Assembly (NCBI GenBank): GCA_948474755.1
Contig: CAOLHI010001308.1
Span: 310,001 to 374,000, forward strand
Source: Ctenosaura bakeri
Lineage: Eukaryota; Chordata; Lepidosauria; Squamata; Iguanidae
Reading direction: 5' to 3'
DNA: 64,000 nt
The notes below the pieces were generated by a model, which ran no database searches, was not told where the DNA came from, and saw only the letters and a program-made list of their open reading frames with translations. The translations under genes and the position numbers were made by a program. This document shows positions 11,083-23,409 of this stretch, piece after piece (the stretch's first letter is position 1; each line of letters opens with the position of its first letter).

Positions 11083-13924
11083 AGTGACGAATCCACAGTT
11101 CCCAGAACAGAAGCAGCATAGAACTAAGTATGTTCAAATCCACACTTCTCAGACTAAAATCCAGACTGGAACACAGATATCATTCGGATTCCTCACTTCT
11201 CTTAATTTTGTGGTGTTGCTCATGGTTGAAAAATTGGATACCAAAATGTGCAATTTTTAGGGAAAATTAATTTACAAAAATTGTATATTGTTAGGAGATA
11301 TGGATGCAAAAGTGTATATGTTACTGAATGATTTCAGTGAAGATATGTATATTTAGAAAATGTACCTATGGATATGCATTTTAATATGAATTTTTAATAT
11401 GAATATTAATATGCAGAGTTTTTTAGTAAAGAAAAACACAGAATATTGTGGCAGTTGAACAGATTTATCACTGAAAACGTGCAAAGTTTACATTGACCGG
11501 ATATACAATAAGAAAGGAATATCTTGCTTAATGTATATTCATGGAGGCTTGGGACTTACAACTAAGAAATTTCAGAACTTGAGAGAGACACTTTTTTGGA
11601 CTGCAGTTCCCATAAACTTCCATCCAGCAGTGGTGCTGCTAGTGCGGGAATCTGGAGTTGTAATACGAAAAGTCACTCCCCAAGCTGACAAATTCTTTGC
11701 CTTCAACCAGGTCTGATGCTTGCTCAGAGGGAGAAGGAAGGTATTAGCATCTACACCAATATATAAGGAATTTCCAGGTGATCCCTCTGAAGCATGGAAG
11801 CTTCCCAAAATCCCACTCCAGTAAGTTCTTTGGGAAGCAGGTCCACATAAAATTTAAACAATAAAATGTTCAAAGGAAACAATGTTCTGCTCTGAAGACT
11901 GTAGATGCCTGTAGCTTTGCTGAAGTGACTTTCTCAATGGCAAAGAAATGGAGATGTATCCTAAACAAAGGTAGAAGAGTCCTGCAATCAAATCCTGCAC
12001 TGATACCTCATTGAATGTTTGGGACCGTGCATATATATCAAACGTACTTTATAATTTGTTGTAAGTCCCTATATATAAGGACTTAAATTGTGATTGTGTT
12101 TGCAAAATTCAATTATAATTAACCTCATAGAATCCAGAAAGAGGTATGTATTCAGATAGTCAACATTATTACAAAGGCAGGATTGCCTCTCATCAAACTC
12201 CAAAAAATATTTTTAAAATAAAAGCAACCACCCCCACATAACACTCTGAACTCTGAGCAGGAATGTACCATTTAGGAATTAGCTCACTTCATGTCAGTAG
12301 TCAGTTCTGTATCAGGAGAACGGAGGGCTAAAATGATTGATATATCCATTACTATATTTTATAGTGGTTAATAATTGGTAAGGAAAAGTTGGCACATACA
12401 TTTAACTTCTTTATTATAATGAAAGCATCTGATTAGCCTGTCACACCTGATACATTTCATTCATTCAGGGCAGAATCACTCAGAGGAAATAAGAGCTGGA
12501 ATCTTCTTGGGGTCTGCTTGTTCTGACATTGTGTAAGGAGGTATACAATTATCTCCTTTTGCAAAAGTTTATGTAAAAGTTGCTCACTGCAACAGCTGAG
12601 GGAGGTGCTCTTGGTCAGCTAAAAGGCATATCCAGGAATAGGGATTCAGTCTGGTTGGATGAGGTTACAGTCCCCTGAAATCTCAGGTTCACAGCTTGGG
12701 CATACTCCTAGATCCAGATCTGAGCCACTCTAGTGTCCCAAGCAAAACAAACAAAAAGATTTAAACCTCTGATTGCATAAGCAATAGGAGAGGATAAAAC
12801 AGCTGAGTTAGAGCCACATTATCATTAGGCTACTAGTCAGCATGCTTCTAACACAGAAAGAGAAGGCAATGATGTAACCTTCCTGAGAAAAGTTCCTTAT
12901 ACACCCTGGCACAACACCATAAAGTGCTGATTCTGGTAAGGCTAGGAGATATATGCTTACATGTGATTAATACAGTTAAGAGCTGCTTAAGAATTGCTTA
13001 AGGTTTAACTCTGGGATGCCTGTGTTACTCAGAAGCCTGGTAGAGTGGTAAAATTCTTCAAACAGATGAGATTGTCATGGATATATGGTTAAGTGTAAAA
13101 TGGTTGAGAATATGGTAAGGACAAGATTCTCAATATGTAAAAGCCTTTAGGAATGGTCTGTGTAATGACTTAGCAGATGCAATGGAAAACTATGTGATTA
13201 GGGAGAACCCGACTATGATGATACAAGGATAATGTTACATGTTAACTGGTTTAGAAAGATGATATTCTTAGATATATTACCTATTGCTAAGCCTGTTAAA
13301 GAGCTGAATAGAGAGATAACTTCCCTATGAATGTCCTGGTGAATTCAATGTAATGACTAACTATAAGATGCTTTATATGCAATATAATGAGATAATCCTT
13401 ATGTATAGTATTATTAAATATAACAACATGAAGTGCCCAGACAATGCTATGTCTGCAATTCTCTTTGAAGACAATGTAAATGTATGTATATATCAATTAA
13501 TATTTTATAATAAATAGCCTAAAATAGTACCAAACAAAGCTGTTCCTTCCCATGTAAATATCCTAGAACACCAAGGCTTGAAAATATTTAAGTAGAGTGT
13601 TAATATTAATTTGACAGGTCTGGTTTAACCATTATTTTAAACTAGATAACCAGAAATTGATTACAGTGACCTCAGAGAAAACCAAGAATTAGCTGACACA
13701 TGCAAAGGATCCTCAGTCCCTCAGTCTAAGAGACAGGGGTGGAAACCACAACTGTTTCTCTACACATAAGTATATTCACAGAACTTTAGACTCTTCCAGT
13801 TTCACATTATCTTAACCAGAGTCTGCCATATTTAAGTGGCAACTGTAAAACCCCCACAGAACTCAGTGAGATACTGTCCATCTGAGCAGACACACATAGG
13901 ATACTTCCCTATAAGCAGACATGC
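11083..13924. other. Unique AT-rich DNA
   Basis: No gene recognised. A weak hAT-like MITE trace occurs near 11595-11665 (GGACTGCAGTTCCCATAAAC, then CTGGAGTTGTAATACG). TATATATAAGGACTT-type short repeats occur at 12030-12085. The frames here are short and featureless. Confidence 0.35.
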
Positions 13925-13963
13925 ATTGATTACTAATGCATATCACATGTATTGGTAATCAAT
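13925..13963. other. Inverted repeat with short loop
   Basis: ATTGATTACTAAT (13925-13937) and ATTGGTAATCAAT (13951-13963) are complementary at 12 of 13 positions, with a G-T wobble at the mismatch and a 13-base loop. I see no poly-T or promoter to make it a known RNA gene. Confidence 0.5.
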
Positions 13964-14366
13964 CGATTTCATTGACTGATTACAAATTAAATCTATCAAC
14001 AAGTTGCCTCAATAATTATAGCAGCATTAAAAATGTATTATAAATAAGACTTTTTAAAAAAATGTTGATGACATGTACTGAGCTTAAAGAGGCATTCTTG
14101 CACAGGGCAGAATGTCTTTTCCAAGATGGCAAGTTGGAAGAGTGATAAAATGTTGCAGCATGGAGTGCTTGACTTCAGGATTCTAGCCAGCCAATCATAC
14201 CCTCTTTCAAGATACAGTCAATTTGCCCTACACTGCTTGTCCTGCCCCAAAATAATTCTAACACCCAGGAACAGGGAGAGGTGAGTGTGATAATGGGGCT
14301 TCCCATTATCTAGACTTATCTAAAGGGGGACACTTCCCTCTTCAAGTAAACCAAGGGTTAATGAGG

Positions 14367-14962
14367 TGTTGGGATTAGATTACATTTTAGTGTGGGTTAG
14401 CATCATAGGTCATGTGGGTCAACATCATAGGTCACAGGGTGAGACTTGACCAATCAAAAAGGAAAGAGGTGAGCATCTTCAGGATGCTTCCAGATGCTTC
14501 CAAGGAGAAGTTATAAAACTTCTTGCGAGGCCATGTGGCTGAGAGAGAACAAAGAAACAACAAAGGAACTGCCAGTAGCAGACCGTAGGCCTCGCCTTCT
14601 GGCGTCTTCCTCATAGAACATCTAAGCTATGAACATCTGTGAGTACTAGAACTAGTTATCTAGTCGCGTTAGGGACTTTTCTGTTATTTTGGAGCTGGCT
14701 GATCTAAAGAATGTATCTGTGCTTTCATATCTGTTCTTTTCGTAACTACTTGTAACTAAGCGTGCCTGGGAGGGGGGAGCCTCCCATGTGTGTATTGTCT
14801 TGTTCATTTGCATGCCTTAAATAAATACTTTCCGTAAGAATCCTGTTTCTCTCCTTCCCACGCCAACGCTAGATAGACTGGGGAAAAAGGGAGATCCTTA
14901 AGCTTAGGGATTGAAAGGTAATGGACAGAGTCCCACTGTACTGTCCTGTAATTCATAATTCA
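14367..14962 (+). mobile_element. LTR-like unit, family 2 (tentative)
   Basis: The order of signals matches an LTR read on the plus strand: TG at 14367, two 22-bp direct repeats (14391-14412 and 14413-14434, each holding CATCATAGGTCA) like U3 enhancer repeats, a CCAATCA box near 14450, a TATA box TTATAAAACT at 14511, and AATAAA at 14820. It could end at CA 14961-14962, just before GTGGGTGGTGGCAGCAAAG, which resembles a primer-binding region. Flanking GAGG and GTGG could be a 4-bp duplication with one mismatch. The boundaries are uncertain. It shows no similarity to family 1 and no gag or pol follows. A Pol II promoter of another origin is an alternative. Confidence 0.45.
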
Positions 14963-15918
14963 GTGGGTGGTGGCAGCAAAGATTAATATTAATCATGTAC
15001 GGGAATGTACATTCCAGTTTCACATACTGGAATTCTACATTTCAGTATCACAGTGAGTATGGAGTTTTCTGCTGTCATGCCTTGCCTGAAGGAGGCCTCT
15101 TTGGATGAAGATGGATAACAGGAGTGCCAGGGAAGGCTGTCATCTTATATGTCTCCATCCAAGAAGGCCTCCTTCATTTCTGTTCCTTATATTTTATCTG
15201 CCGATACACAATGCTCTGGCTATCTCCAGCTGAAATGCCAGAGGCACTCTTCTCCATCTTAGGTACACTGTATCAATCTATGAGGTCAACTGGCTATAAA
15301 TTAACTCAGCCAAGGCCATTCTGGTGCTGGTGACAACAGAATGGAACACTTCCTGGTAACCTTGTGGGAGGTGCTTCACTTTGTGCATCTCTGAGCTTTT
15401 GGCTTGAATCTGGACTAATTTCTTGGCAACTCCTTCCTTGGTTTGAAAATGGCTCAGGCCTGTTTGCTTTGTTTGTCTTTGGAGTGTCTGGGTTACACCT
15501 CTGCTTCTACTAGCATTGGCATCATCTTGGAACTAGCCTGATTTTCTTTGGTCAGCTGCTGTAGACTAGAGTTGCGCACTCCTATGTGCTTTCCCCTTTA
15601 AAACAGGACATCTACCTCATGCACAAGAAAACAAATGTCTTGGGCCAACCACATTCAAGATCTTCATTTGCTGAAAGGGCTATGCTAGTGTTTGTGCACC
15701 TGTATACAGTTAATTACATAAAGTACCCTCAGTTTCAGTGGTAGATCCAAAATGCTGCCAGTGGAGCAAGAAACTAACAAACTCCAGCAACACATATGTG
15801 TTGGATTTCCTCCTTGTGCAAATGGTAGAGCAAAAGACAGGGCACACATCTGATCTCTTGAAGAACCAGATGCATAACAGAAAACTGTATTGGATTTTGT
15901 ATTTGTGGTAACTCTACG
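14963..15918. other. Unique DNA with clustered small palindromes
   Basis: Contains GATTAATATTAATC (14981-14994), GGAATGTACATTCC (15002-15015) and the stem ATTCCAGT..ACTGGAAT (15011-15033), all within 53 bp. The remainder (15040-15918) is unclassified and no gene is recognised. Confidence 0.45.
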
Positions 15919-16143
15919 GGCCCTTTCACACCACACTGTTTTATCAGCATGATTCCACTTCAACTGCCGTGGCTGCATCCTATGGAATGCTGAGGTCTGT
16001 TGTTTGATCAGGTGCTAGAACTCTCTGGCTAAGAATTCTAAAGGCCCCTCCTTCAACTGCAAATCTCAGGATTCCATAGGATGGAACCATGGCAGTTGAA
16101 GTGGAATCATAGTGCTACGATTGTGTAGTGTGAACAGGTTCTG
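15919..16143. mobile_element. Palindromic MITE family B
   Basis: Starts GGCCCTTTCACACCACACTG. The arms carry GATTCCACTTCAACTGCCG and CCATGGCAGTTGAAGTGG. The right end GTGTAGTGTGAACAGGTT is diverged. The centre has CTCTCTGGCTAAGAATTC. No coding capacity. Confidence 0.8.
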
Positions 16144-16454
16144 TGAATATATATCCTCTAGTATAGTAGACCCTGGCCTAAGTCCTATTCTTAGTCCTAG
16201 CAGAGAATTCACTTTGAATACATATTGAGTCACCATTCAACCCTCGATTTCATGGGTCTACTCTAGTTGAGACTAACCAGCAGGAAAGAATTTCAGCCCT
16301 TGTGCTTGCCCTATGAAACCACTTGATACAGTCCCATGCTCTAATAAAGGGATGGACTGGTTAGCATCATCTTACCCAAAGAACTTTCCTCTGCTTAAAG
16401 TATGGCATGAGAAACACTGTCAAACAGAATTGAAATATGACCTCTAAAAAGATG

Positions 16455-16457
<3 letters not shown>

Positions 16458-16501
<44 letters not shown>

Positions 16502-16507
16502 TTCTTT
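16458..16507. repeat. (TTTC)n microsatellite
   Basis: About eleven TTTC units followed by TTCTTC. The minus-strand Lys/Glu/Arg-rich frame is an artefact of this repeat. Confidence 0.96.
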
Positions 16508-16799
16508 CAGATACTTTTTGCAAATACTCAGTAGACAATAATGCAGCCAGCAGTATGCCAAACATGGTATCATTAATTTCAGCTTTGTTTAACAGAAAGT
16601 ATCTTAAATTATGATATCAACAGTTAGCCAGAATGGAAAGGCTGAGTGGGCATAACTGAATATGGCATTTGTGAAGAGTTTTGACCTTTTTACAATGATT
16701 GAACTGTACCTCATTTTGTTTTGGGAGCAATAAAATTAAATGTATTATTGAATGGACCCTAGCATTTTATTTGTTTTAGTTAGCTTTTGATCTAAAAAT

Positions 16800-17250
16800 A
16801 AAAGGCTCACTGTGACAAAGGGTACTGTTGAACGATGAAGGGTGTCCTTGATGCGTGTTCAAACAACCCAGTATCAGAGAAGAAATGACATAAATTACAA
16901 TAAATGTCACAATATAGCAAAAATCGATTTACAACAAATAGGAGAAGGGTTTGCAGCAGATTGGATAAACCTATTTCTTTCCCCTCCCCCTTCTCCTGCC
17001 AAGCAAGCAGTAAAAGCACTTTGCATAAAATAAATTCCAAATTATAAGTAATCACTGGGAAAGATGACAAATGTATGCCACGCTGTACTGTGAAAATACT
17101 AATCAAAGCACCCCATCAATTGTTAAGATTAATTATTTAGGTATGCAAAACTCCCCATTAAATATTTGTGGATAATTGCATAATTATACCCAGGTTAACA
17201 CAATAAAAAATAGTATTTGCATTTTAAAAAATCATGTCCTTGCTAATATC
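16800..17250. other. Candidate conserved non-coding element
   Basis: Non-repetitive, AT-rich text with many homeodomain-type cores: AAGATTAATTATTTAGG, GGATAATTGCATAATTATACC, CAATTGTTAAGATTAATT. There is no SINE, MITE or LINE text inside, although both sides are repeat-rich. Composition alone suggests a developmental enhancer; cross-species alignment would be needed to call it. Confidence 0.3.
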
Positions 17251-20200
17251 GTGTTTCTTTTGTTTAATTCAGGGATATAGAAATTCAGATGTGAAGCTGA
17301 TGTGGATGTTAGGGGCTCCTGAGTGTCTCCATCTTCATTCACACAACACTTTCATATTGTGGTTTTCCAGCTATGATCTTTTGTGTGGATCGTAATTTCT
17401 CCCTCTCTCTTTCATTTTGGCCATTCTGAAAGACTGTAATGCCTCTCCTCAGGCTCACTCACTACGAAGAAGATCTATAGGCTGCTTCCAGATGGATATA
17501 AAAAAACTTGGAAGTCCCAGGTTTTGTACTTGTGCTTCTTGAACTTTATGTTGGAAATCCACGTGACATTTACTTCATCCTGAAGAATTTCCTGGAAGCT
17601 CCCAGCACTACTTCTCATCCCTGCCCACCACATGTCAATTTAAACTAACCCACTATTATCAGAAATGAAATGTATCTGTACTTTCCATGTGTGTTTCTAC
17701 ATTCTTGGAACTAGCTAAAATCGCTGCCTAGTAAACTCAGCTGTTGTTTGGAGGACACAGATTCAGCAGAGATCAAGCAAAAGAAAGAGGAATGCTAATA
17801 GTTCACTAATGTAGTATTGCTATAGTGCAATTAGCACTTTGATTCTAGCTCCTGAATAATTGTAACAAAGGCTCAGTGGAAGCCAGTGTAAATCAGTTTC
17901 TGAAATGTTGCATGACACCGGATATGACATATGGTTAGTTGGAGGAGGAAGTGGAAGGACACAAGGAAAGCAAGGAGGGATGGAAACCCAGCATATTTCA
18001 ACAAAGTGACTGGATGCAGCTCATAAATAAGCAAGTACACACAAAAGAAAAGAACTGGAAACTCTCGGTACTTCCAGAGACTTTCCCTTCTGGGTGCTGG
18101 TGTTTTGTTTTGTTTTTTGTTTGTTTTTTAAGTCTCACAATTTTTATTTTGGCCCTACTAATCACTGGATATGCCATACTCAAGAAAAGTTATTAAACTG
18201 AATTTGGCCGACAGGCAGAAAAATCCCCTGTGTGCTCACTCTATCACATAAATCTAAATATACTGTATTCATTTTTTTCAAATGTAGAGGCTTTTTTTTT
18301 AGCAAGCGACTTCTCCTTGTACAATGCATGTTTGTCTACAATATCCACTGAATGCATTTTGTTTGCATTTCTCTAGATGAACAGATTATGAGACTGGAAA
18401 GCTGTTCTGTAGAAATCTCCAAAATTACAAAATTTGGTGCACAAGTCCATTTTGGTGTGCTTTTATTATTTAGGAAATGTGAATTAGGTATGTTTGAAGG
18501 AAAAATTTTCTCCCATTCCTATGCATGACCTCCATTTTGTGTATAATATTTAATTCAGACCTCTTAAATTATCATTATGTTATGCCCATTCTAGACTGTT
18601 AAATATTAACCTTCCCTCAAATATTTTGGTTCCCATCTGTTGCTGTGAGAGGGAGACTTAACTAGTAAGACCAGCACAAATTCAGTAGCCCAGGTGATCA
18701 TTCTAAGATGCACCAGCTGAGCCTGCAATATTCTCTATAATTTCATGGTCAGCTAAGGAAATATGGCAATTTTATGGAGCCTGACAGAGAAAAAAATTGA
18801 TTTCATGTAGATTCAGGTGAAAAGGTGAACTTCATCAGATTTCTACAATCGGTTGGATTTCTTGAAATCCATGAAGTTTATCATTAAAATCTGTGACAGT
18901 CACAGGAAAAAGCACAAGTTTCTTTCTTTTTCCTTTTTTCTTTTCAGTCAAGATATTCCTTACAGATAGTCATTTCTCTCTACCACATGTTACACTGTTT
19001 AGTATTCTCTGTCACAATGTATTTTTTGTTTATGTGTTACTGTTGTTTTGAATCATCTCAGTTCCTTAACAGATTCAATCTTTTCTGACTTTCTGTTGAT
19101 AGAAATGCATGGGTGTCTCTGTGCAGAAAGGCAGTCTCTTGGCCAGAAATGGAGAATTTCAAATCCTCTTCTCTAGATTTAATTTTTCATTACAAAAATG
19201 GCAAGCTTTCCTTTGTAGTAACAGAAGGAATAACTAAATAGACAAATAATAGAAAAATGCATAGTTAAATCAGAAAACAAAAAAGCCATCCTTTCCAAAT
19301 ACATCATGCGCACTACAGATTTTCAGATTCAGCTGGCAATTCTGAAACACAATTTCGCTGAGCAAAATAGAAAGGAATATGTCCAGGTCTCCACAATTTT
19401 TTTCCTTTAACTAGCAAAAGGAGCTAATGTTCTCTTCTTAATTTCTTCCCGAGGAAATTGCCTGGAAAAGCTGCTTTTAAAGTTTCTGCATTTCAAGCTT
19501 GCCCTTGCTCCTAGCTGTCCAGGAATCATTCTCTCTTTCTAAAGGAGACGGAGAGGGTTGTTGTTGTTTTTAATTGGGGGGAAGGGAAGAGAACCATAGC
19601 GATTTGGAGCTGAAGCCCTTCGGCTTTCAGTTCTTTAGCCTGAGGAAAGCTTTTAAAAGGGGGAGCTGATGATAAAGGGACATAAATGAAGGAAAACATA
19701 TGAAGCACTGTTAAGAGAAGACTGAAGCTGGAATCCTGTTGATGAATGACACTGACATGATGGTCTGTTATGTTGGTGTAAGGTACATTACTTTCCATTA
19801 CCAAAAAGTATTAAAATAGGGTGTATTTTACATCCAACAGCCAATGCTCAAGAAACAGTAATAATATATCTCAAGGCTTTTGAAAAGCATTTTGGACTGT
19901 ATGAACTAGTTATAAAAATGGAACCTAGTACAGATGTAGAAATCCTCATTTGAAGCAAAATGGAGACTGATCTCCAGAAAGTAATAAAGCAAGACTCCCC
20001 ACCACACCGCCCCCCCCGCTTACTTTTAAAAGTCATTGGTCAAACCTCTTTCACAGCAAAGAACAGTCTCTTCCTCAAAGATTAGCCACAGTCATACAGA
20101 TGGCATTTGATAGTGGACTATGAAAATTCCATCCTCAGTTCACACACTGGATGTACCAGCCCTGTGGAGATTTATAGTACAAGCCTTAATTGAATGTTAG

Positions 20201-20762
20201 ATCACTAAAGTAGATAGAACTAAAACAGCATCCATTGACATTGATTTCTCCTCAATATAAATGAAACCATACAGCACAGGAATCAGTCAGCAACTTCATT
20301 TCCATTGCACACAGTTTCCTTCTCACTGATAATCTGTTAGGGACCATATCCCAGTGATGAGTTGGGAGGGTGTCAAAACACAAAGTGGATGAGGCCGGTC
20401 TTTCCATCTTGTTATTCTCTTCTCTCTTCTCCCCTCTTTCTGAAATGTCTAGATGTGACAGGTGATTATTGGGAGAGGAGAAAAAACACAAGGGATTAGT
20501 GTGGTAATGGTCCTGGAATACTTCAAGAAAGTGTTGAAATGGATGAAGGACTGGGGATATGCAGGGAAAATCAAAATAGAATGAACTGGAAACTTTTGGT
20601 TCTTCCAGAGAATTTATTCCCTTCTGGATAAGCCCAGAGATAGCTCCACTGTGGCAGTGACTGAAGATACACCAGCATTGGCACTGTGGACCAGACCAGA
20701 ACTGGGAAAAAATGTAACAGTGGAAGTAATTTAAAAATCTGGTGAAAGGAAATACTTTCTAG
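17251..20762. other. Unique DNA, nothing recognised
   Basis: No repeat family and no gene. Homopolymer runs occur near 18100-18130 (TTTTG units), 18292-18300 and 19999-20010 (C run). An 85-codon frame at 17939-18196 and a 92-codon minus frame at 19526-19804 have no recognised domains. Confidence 0.35.
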
Positions 20763-20986
20763 GAGCTGTTTCACACTATACAGTTATAGCACTGTGGTTC
20801 CACTTTAACTGACATGATAGCTTCCAATGGAATTTTTGGGTTTGCAATTTGATGAGGTACTGAGTGCTCTGCCTGGGAATTTTAAATATCTTTCTTTTTA
20901 AACTGAAATCTCCAAGATTCCATAGAATGTAGCTGTGGTAGTTGTAGTGGAATATAGCACTATAAAACTGTGTAATATGAAAGGTT
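20763..20986. mobile_element. Palindromic MITE family B, diverged
   Basis: The left arm GTTTCACACTATACAG, TTATAGCACTG and CCACTTTAACTGACATG faces GTAGTTGTAGTGGAATATAGC and GTGTAATATGAAAGG. Many substitutions suggest an old insertion. Confidence 0.72.
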
Positions 20987-21202
20987 TGAAGTGGACTTTG
21001 CCATTTTCTTTTAATTTTGGTTCGCAAGGATGGAAAACAGAAAAGTATTTCTTTCCCCTAAAAAGACTGGATCCTTGATTTACTAGGCTTGGTTTTTTAT
21101 TTATCCTAGAGTTGCAGGGGAAGGAAAGTCTCCTTCAGAGTACTTGGTGCCAGTGAAGCCTGTAGCCGTAGTGCAAAAGGAATGCTGGAAGCAATTGACA
21201 GT

Positions 21203-21389
21203 TGCCATTTCCGCACTACACTGTTATAGTGCTATTATTCCACTTTCAATGTCCTATGGAATCCTGGGGTTTGCATTTAGAATTCTCAGCCAGAGAGCTC
21301 TTTGGACTCAGTAAACTACAAACCCCAGAATTCCACAGGATGTTGAAAGTGGAATAATAACACTATAACAGTGTAATGTGGAAATGGCC
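21203..21389. mobile_element. Palindromic MITE family A, with 3-bp duplication
   Basis: Termini TGCCATTTCCGCACTACAC and GTGTAATGTGGAAATGGCC. Flanked by AGT on both sides (21200-21202 and 21390-21392), a perfect 3-bp target duplication. The central part is shortened compared with 8452-8653. Confidence 0.87.
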
Positions 21390-21410
21390 AGTGTTTGCAG
21401 TATCATATGT

Positions 21411-21640
21411 ATGAGTGTGCCTTCATGCCACCTGTCAATTTATGTTGACCTCATGAATTTCATAGGTTTTTCTTAGGCAAAAAATACTCAGGGGTGGTTT
21501 TGCCAATTCCCCTTCTGAAATAAAGCCTACAGCACCTGGAATTCATTGGAAGTCTCCCATCCAAGTGCTAACCAGAGCTGACTCTGCTTAGCTTCTAAGA
21601 TAAGATGGGATCTGGTGCCCTGCAGTTGGGTCTAAAGGAG
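21411..21640 (-). mobile_element. 5S rRNA-derived SINE (5S-Sauria type)
   Basis: Read on the minus strand, the 5' part (about 21535-21622) is a diverged copy of 5S rRNA, including AGCTAAGCAGAGTCAGCTC, GGTTAGCACTTGGATGGGA and GTGCTGTAGGC. In 5S genes this segment holds the internal Pol III control region. The 3' part, AAAACCTATGAAATTCATGA and on to the GGCACACTCATAC end, is the squamate SINE tail that resembles LINE tails. It is non-coding and mobilised by a LINE enzyme. A second copy lies at 34580-34806. Confidence 0.85.
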
Positions 21641-23409
21641 CCAGTCACATCTTCATGCATGGGTCCTTCTTGCTCACGGATGGAGCTGTCATATTGTTGG
21701 ACCCAATAATAATATCAAGTTCTGAAGACTGAAAGGTAATACTCATCATTTAAATTTTCTGTTTCTTTCAATTGTTCATATTTATTTGTATTTTTTTAAA
21801 AAAACAATTTGTTCCTGATTGAAGCCCATATTCCCAACTGCAGAAGAGAACTATTTCGTACTTCATGTTTTATGTTCCTACTGCACAAAATGTGTCCAGC
21901 TGCATGTTAGAATATTGTCTGTCTGGAAGGGACAAGCCAAACAGTGAGTGGTTGGAGCCAAAAAGGAGCTCGGTGATTTGGCCAAAGTCATACCAGTTTC
22001 CACAGAATCTTTTTTTTTCTGGAGACGCCTAGAATATTTTTAGAGATTCTTTTTCACAATAGGATCCATGTCTGCAAAAGGATTGTTCACATAGTCAAAT
22101 GTTAACTATTTCATTCATGGATTTTGGAAAGTACCTGCCATGCCAGCTTTCCCAAACTGAGCTGTTCTCCAGATACGTTGAATGACAACTTATTTTTATT
22201 ATTCCCAACCAACATACGCACTGATTTGTCCTGGTTGGGGATGATGGTAGTTGTAGTCCTAGACATCTGGAAGAATAAGGGAAGGTTATTCTGGGGATAG
22301 TGACTAAGCCAAGGTAGGATCATCCTGTTGTTTTCAAGTGTTGTGGTACAGTTTACTAATAAAAATGCATGCAATGTTTTGGGAATTTTTTAGGAAAAAT
22401 GACATTCAATAATGCAAATGTTCAAGAAAATAACATACAGAAGGACTCTTTTAGTGGAATTTGTTTCCAAAAATGCATATATCAGTAGAATTTGTTATTT
22501 TTTATTCCACCTCTCCTTCAATTATATCAACATGACATGCACGGCTTTCCTTCTGCCCCATTAACTTCGCAGTGATTATGTGAGGTAAGTCAAGCTGAGG
22601 AACAGGACAGGCCCAAGGTCTTTTCATGAGTTTCATGGCTTTATGTGGATGAGATGTGAAGACTGATGGTGGGGGAAAATGGAACAAAACTATTTTTCCC
22701 AACTCCTTCTATTGATTTTTTTTTCTTTTTTAGAAAAATGGCAAATGTTGAAAATTGAAAAAAAAATTGAAAAAAGGTTTGGAATATTTTCGTTTAGAAG
22801 GATAAATAAAAAGTTTAAGATAGGCTGTTCACATATATACTTTGTCAAAATTATTTATGAAAATTAGATTGCAGATAAATTTTACATAAGTCACTGAACG
22901 TCCACTTTCTGGTTATTTCAATTCCTGCTCTTGGAACCATTTTTTCAGTTATTTTTATGGGGATAGCATTTTGTATCTGTTTGACACTGTGGAGGAGACA
23001 CAATAATTATCTCTGTTTTATTAATGTTGATAGTCTTTTTCCTGCATTGTTGTTGTTGCTGATTTTGTGTACTCCCGATGAAGCAGCAAAACCAAAGAGG
23101 TTCTTTACAGTTATGGACCTTTAGCTCCCTTTGTAATCAAAATCTATTTGTTTTTAAAAATAATTTAAAAAAATTAAAAGAAGGATTCCGTTTGTAACTG
23201 TGATCTGACTGAACTGCACTTTTAATATACCAAACATGCCAATATAATGCCAAACAAAATTGTATAACTGTATCATATTATTGCTTATGCCATCACAACT
23301 CACCTTTATGGTCAATCCATAGGTCAGAATTCTTTTCTGACCACACAACAATCAAAATCTCTCCTCTCCAAACTCACCTTGTAAACAGTGCAGCCCTCTC
23401 TCTAATATA
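21641..23409. other. Mostly unique DNA with a MITE trace
   Basis: A hAT-like MITE trace lies near 22145-22290 (CAGCTTTCCCAAACTGAGC ... GTAGTTGTAGTCCTAGACAT). The rest shows no gene. The stretch 22720-22870 is A-rich with AAAAATTG runs, and 23046-23056 is a short TTG run. Confidence 0.35.

Noticed and set aside
21535..21622. Possible 5S rRNA gene
   Set aside because: Only part of 5S is present, it is diverged and it continues into a SINE tail, so it is a SINE head.
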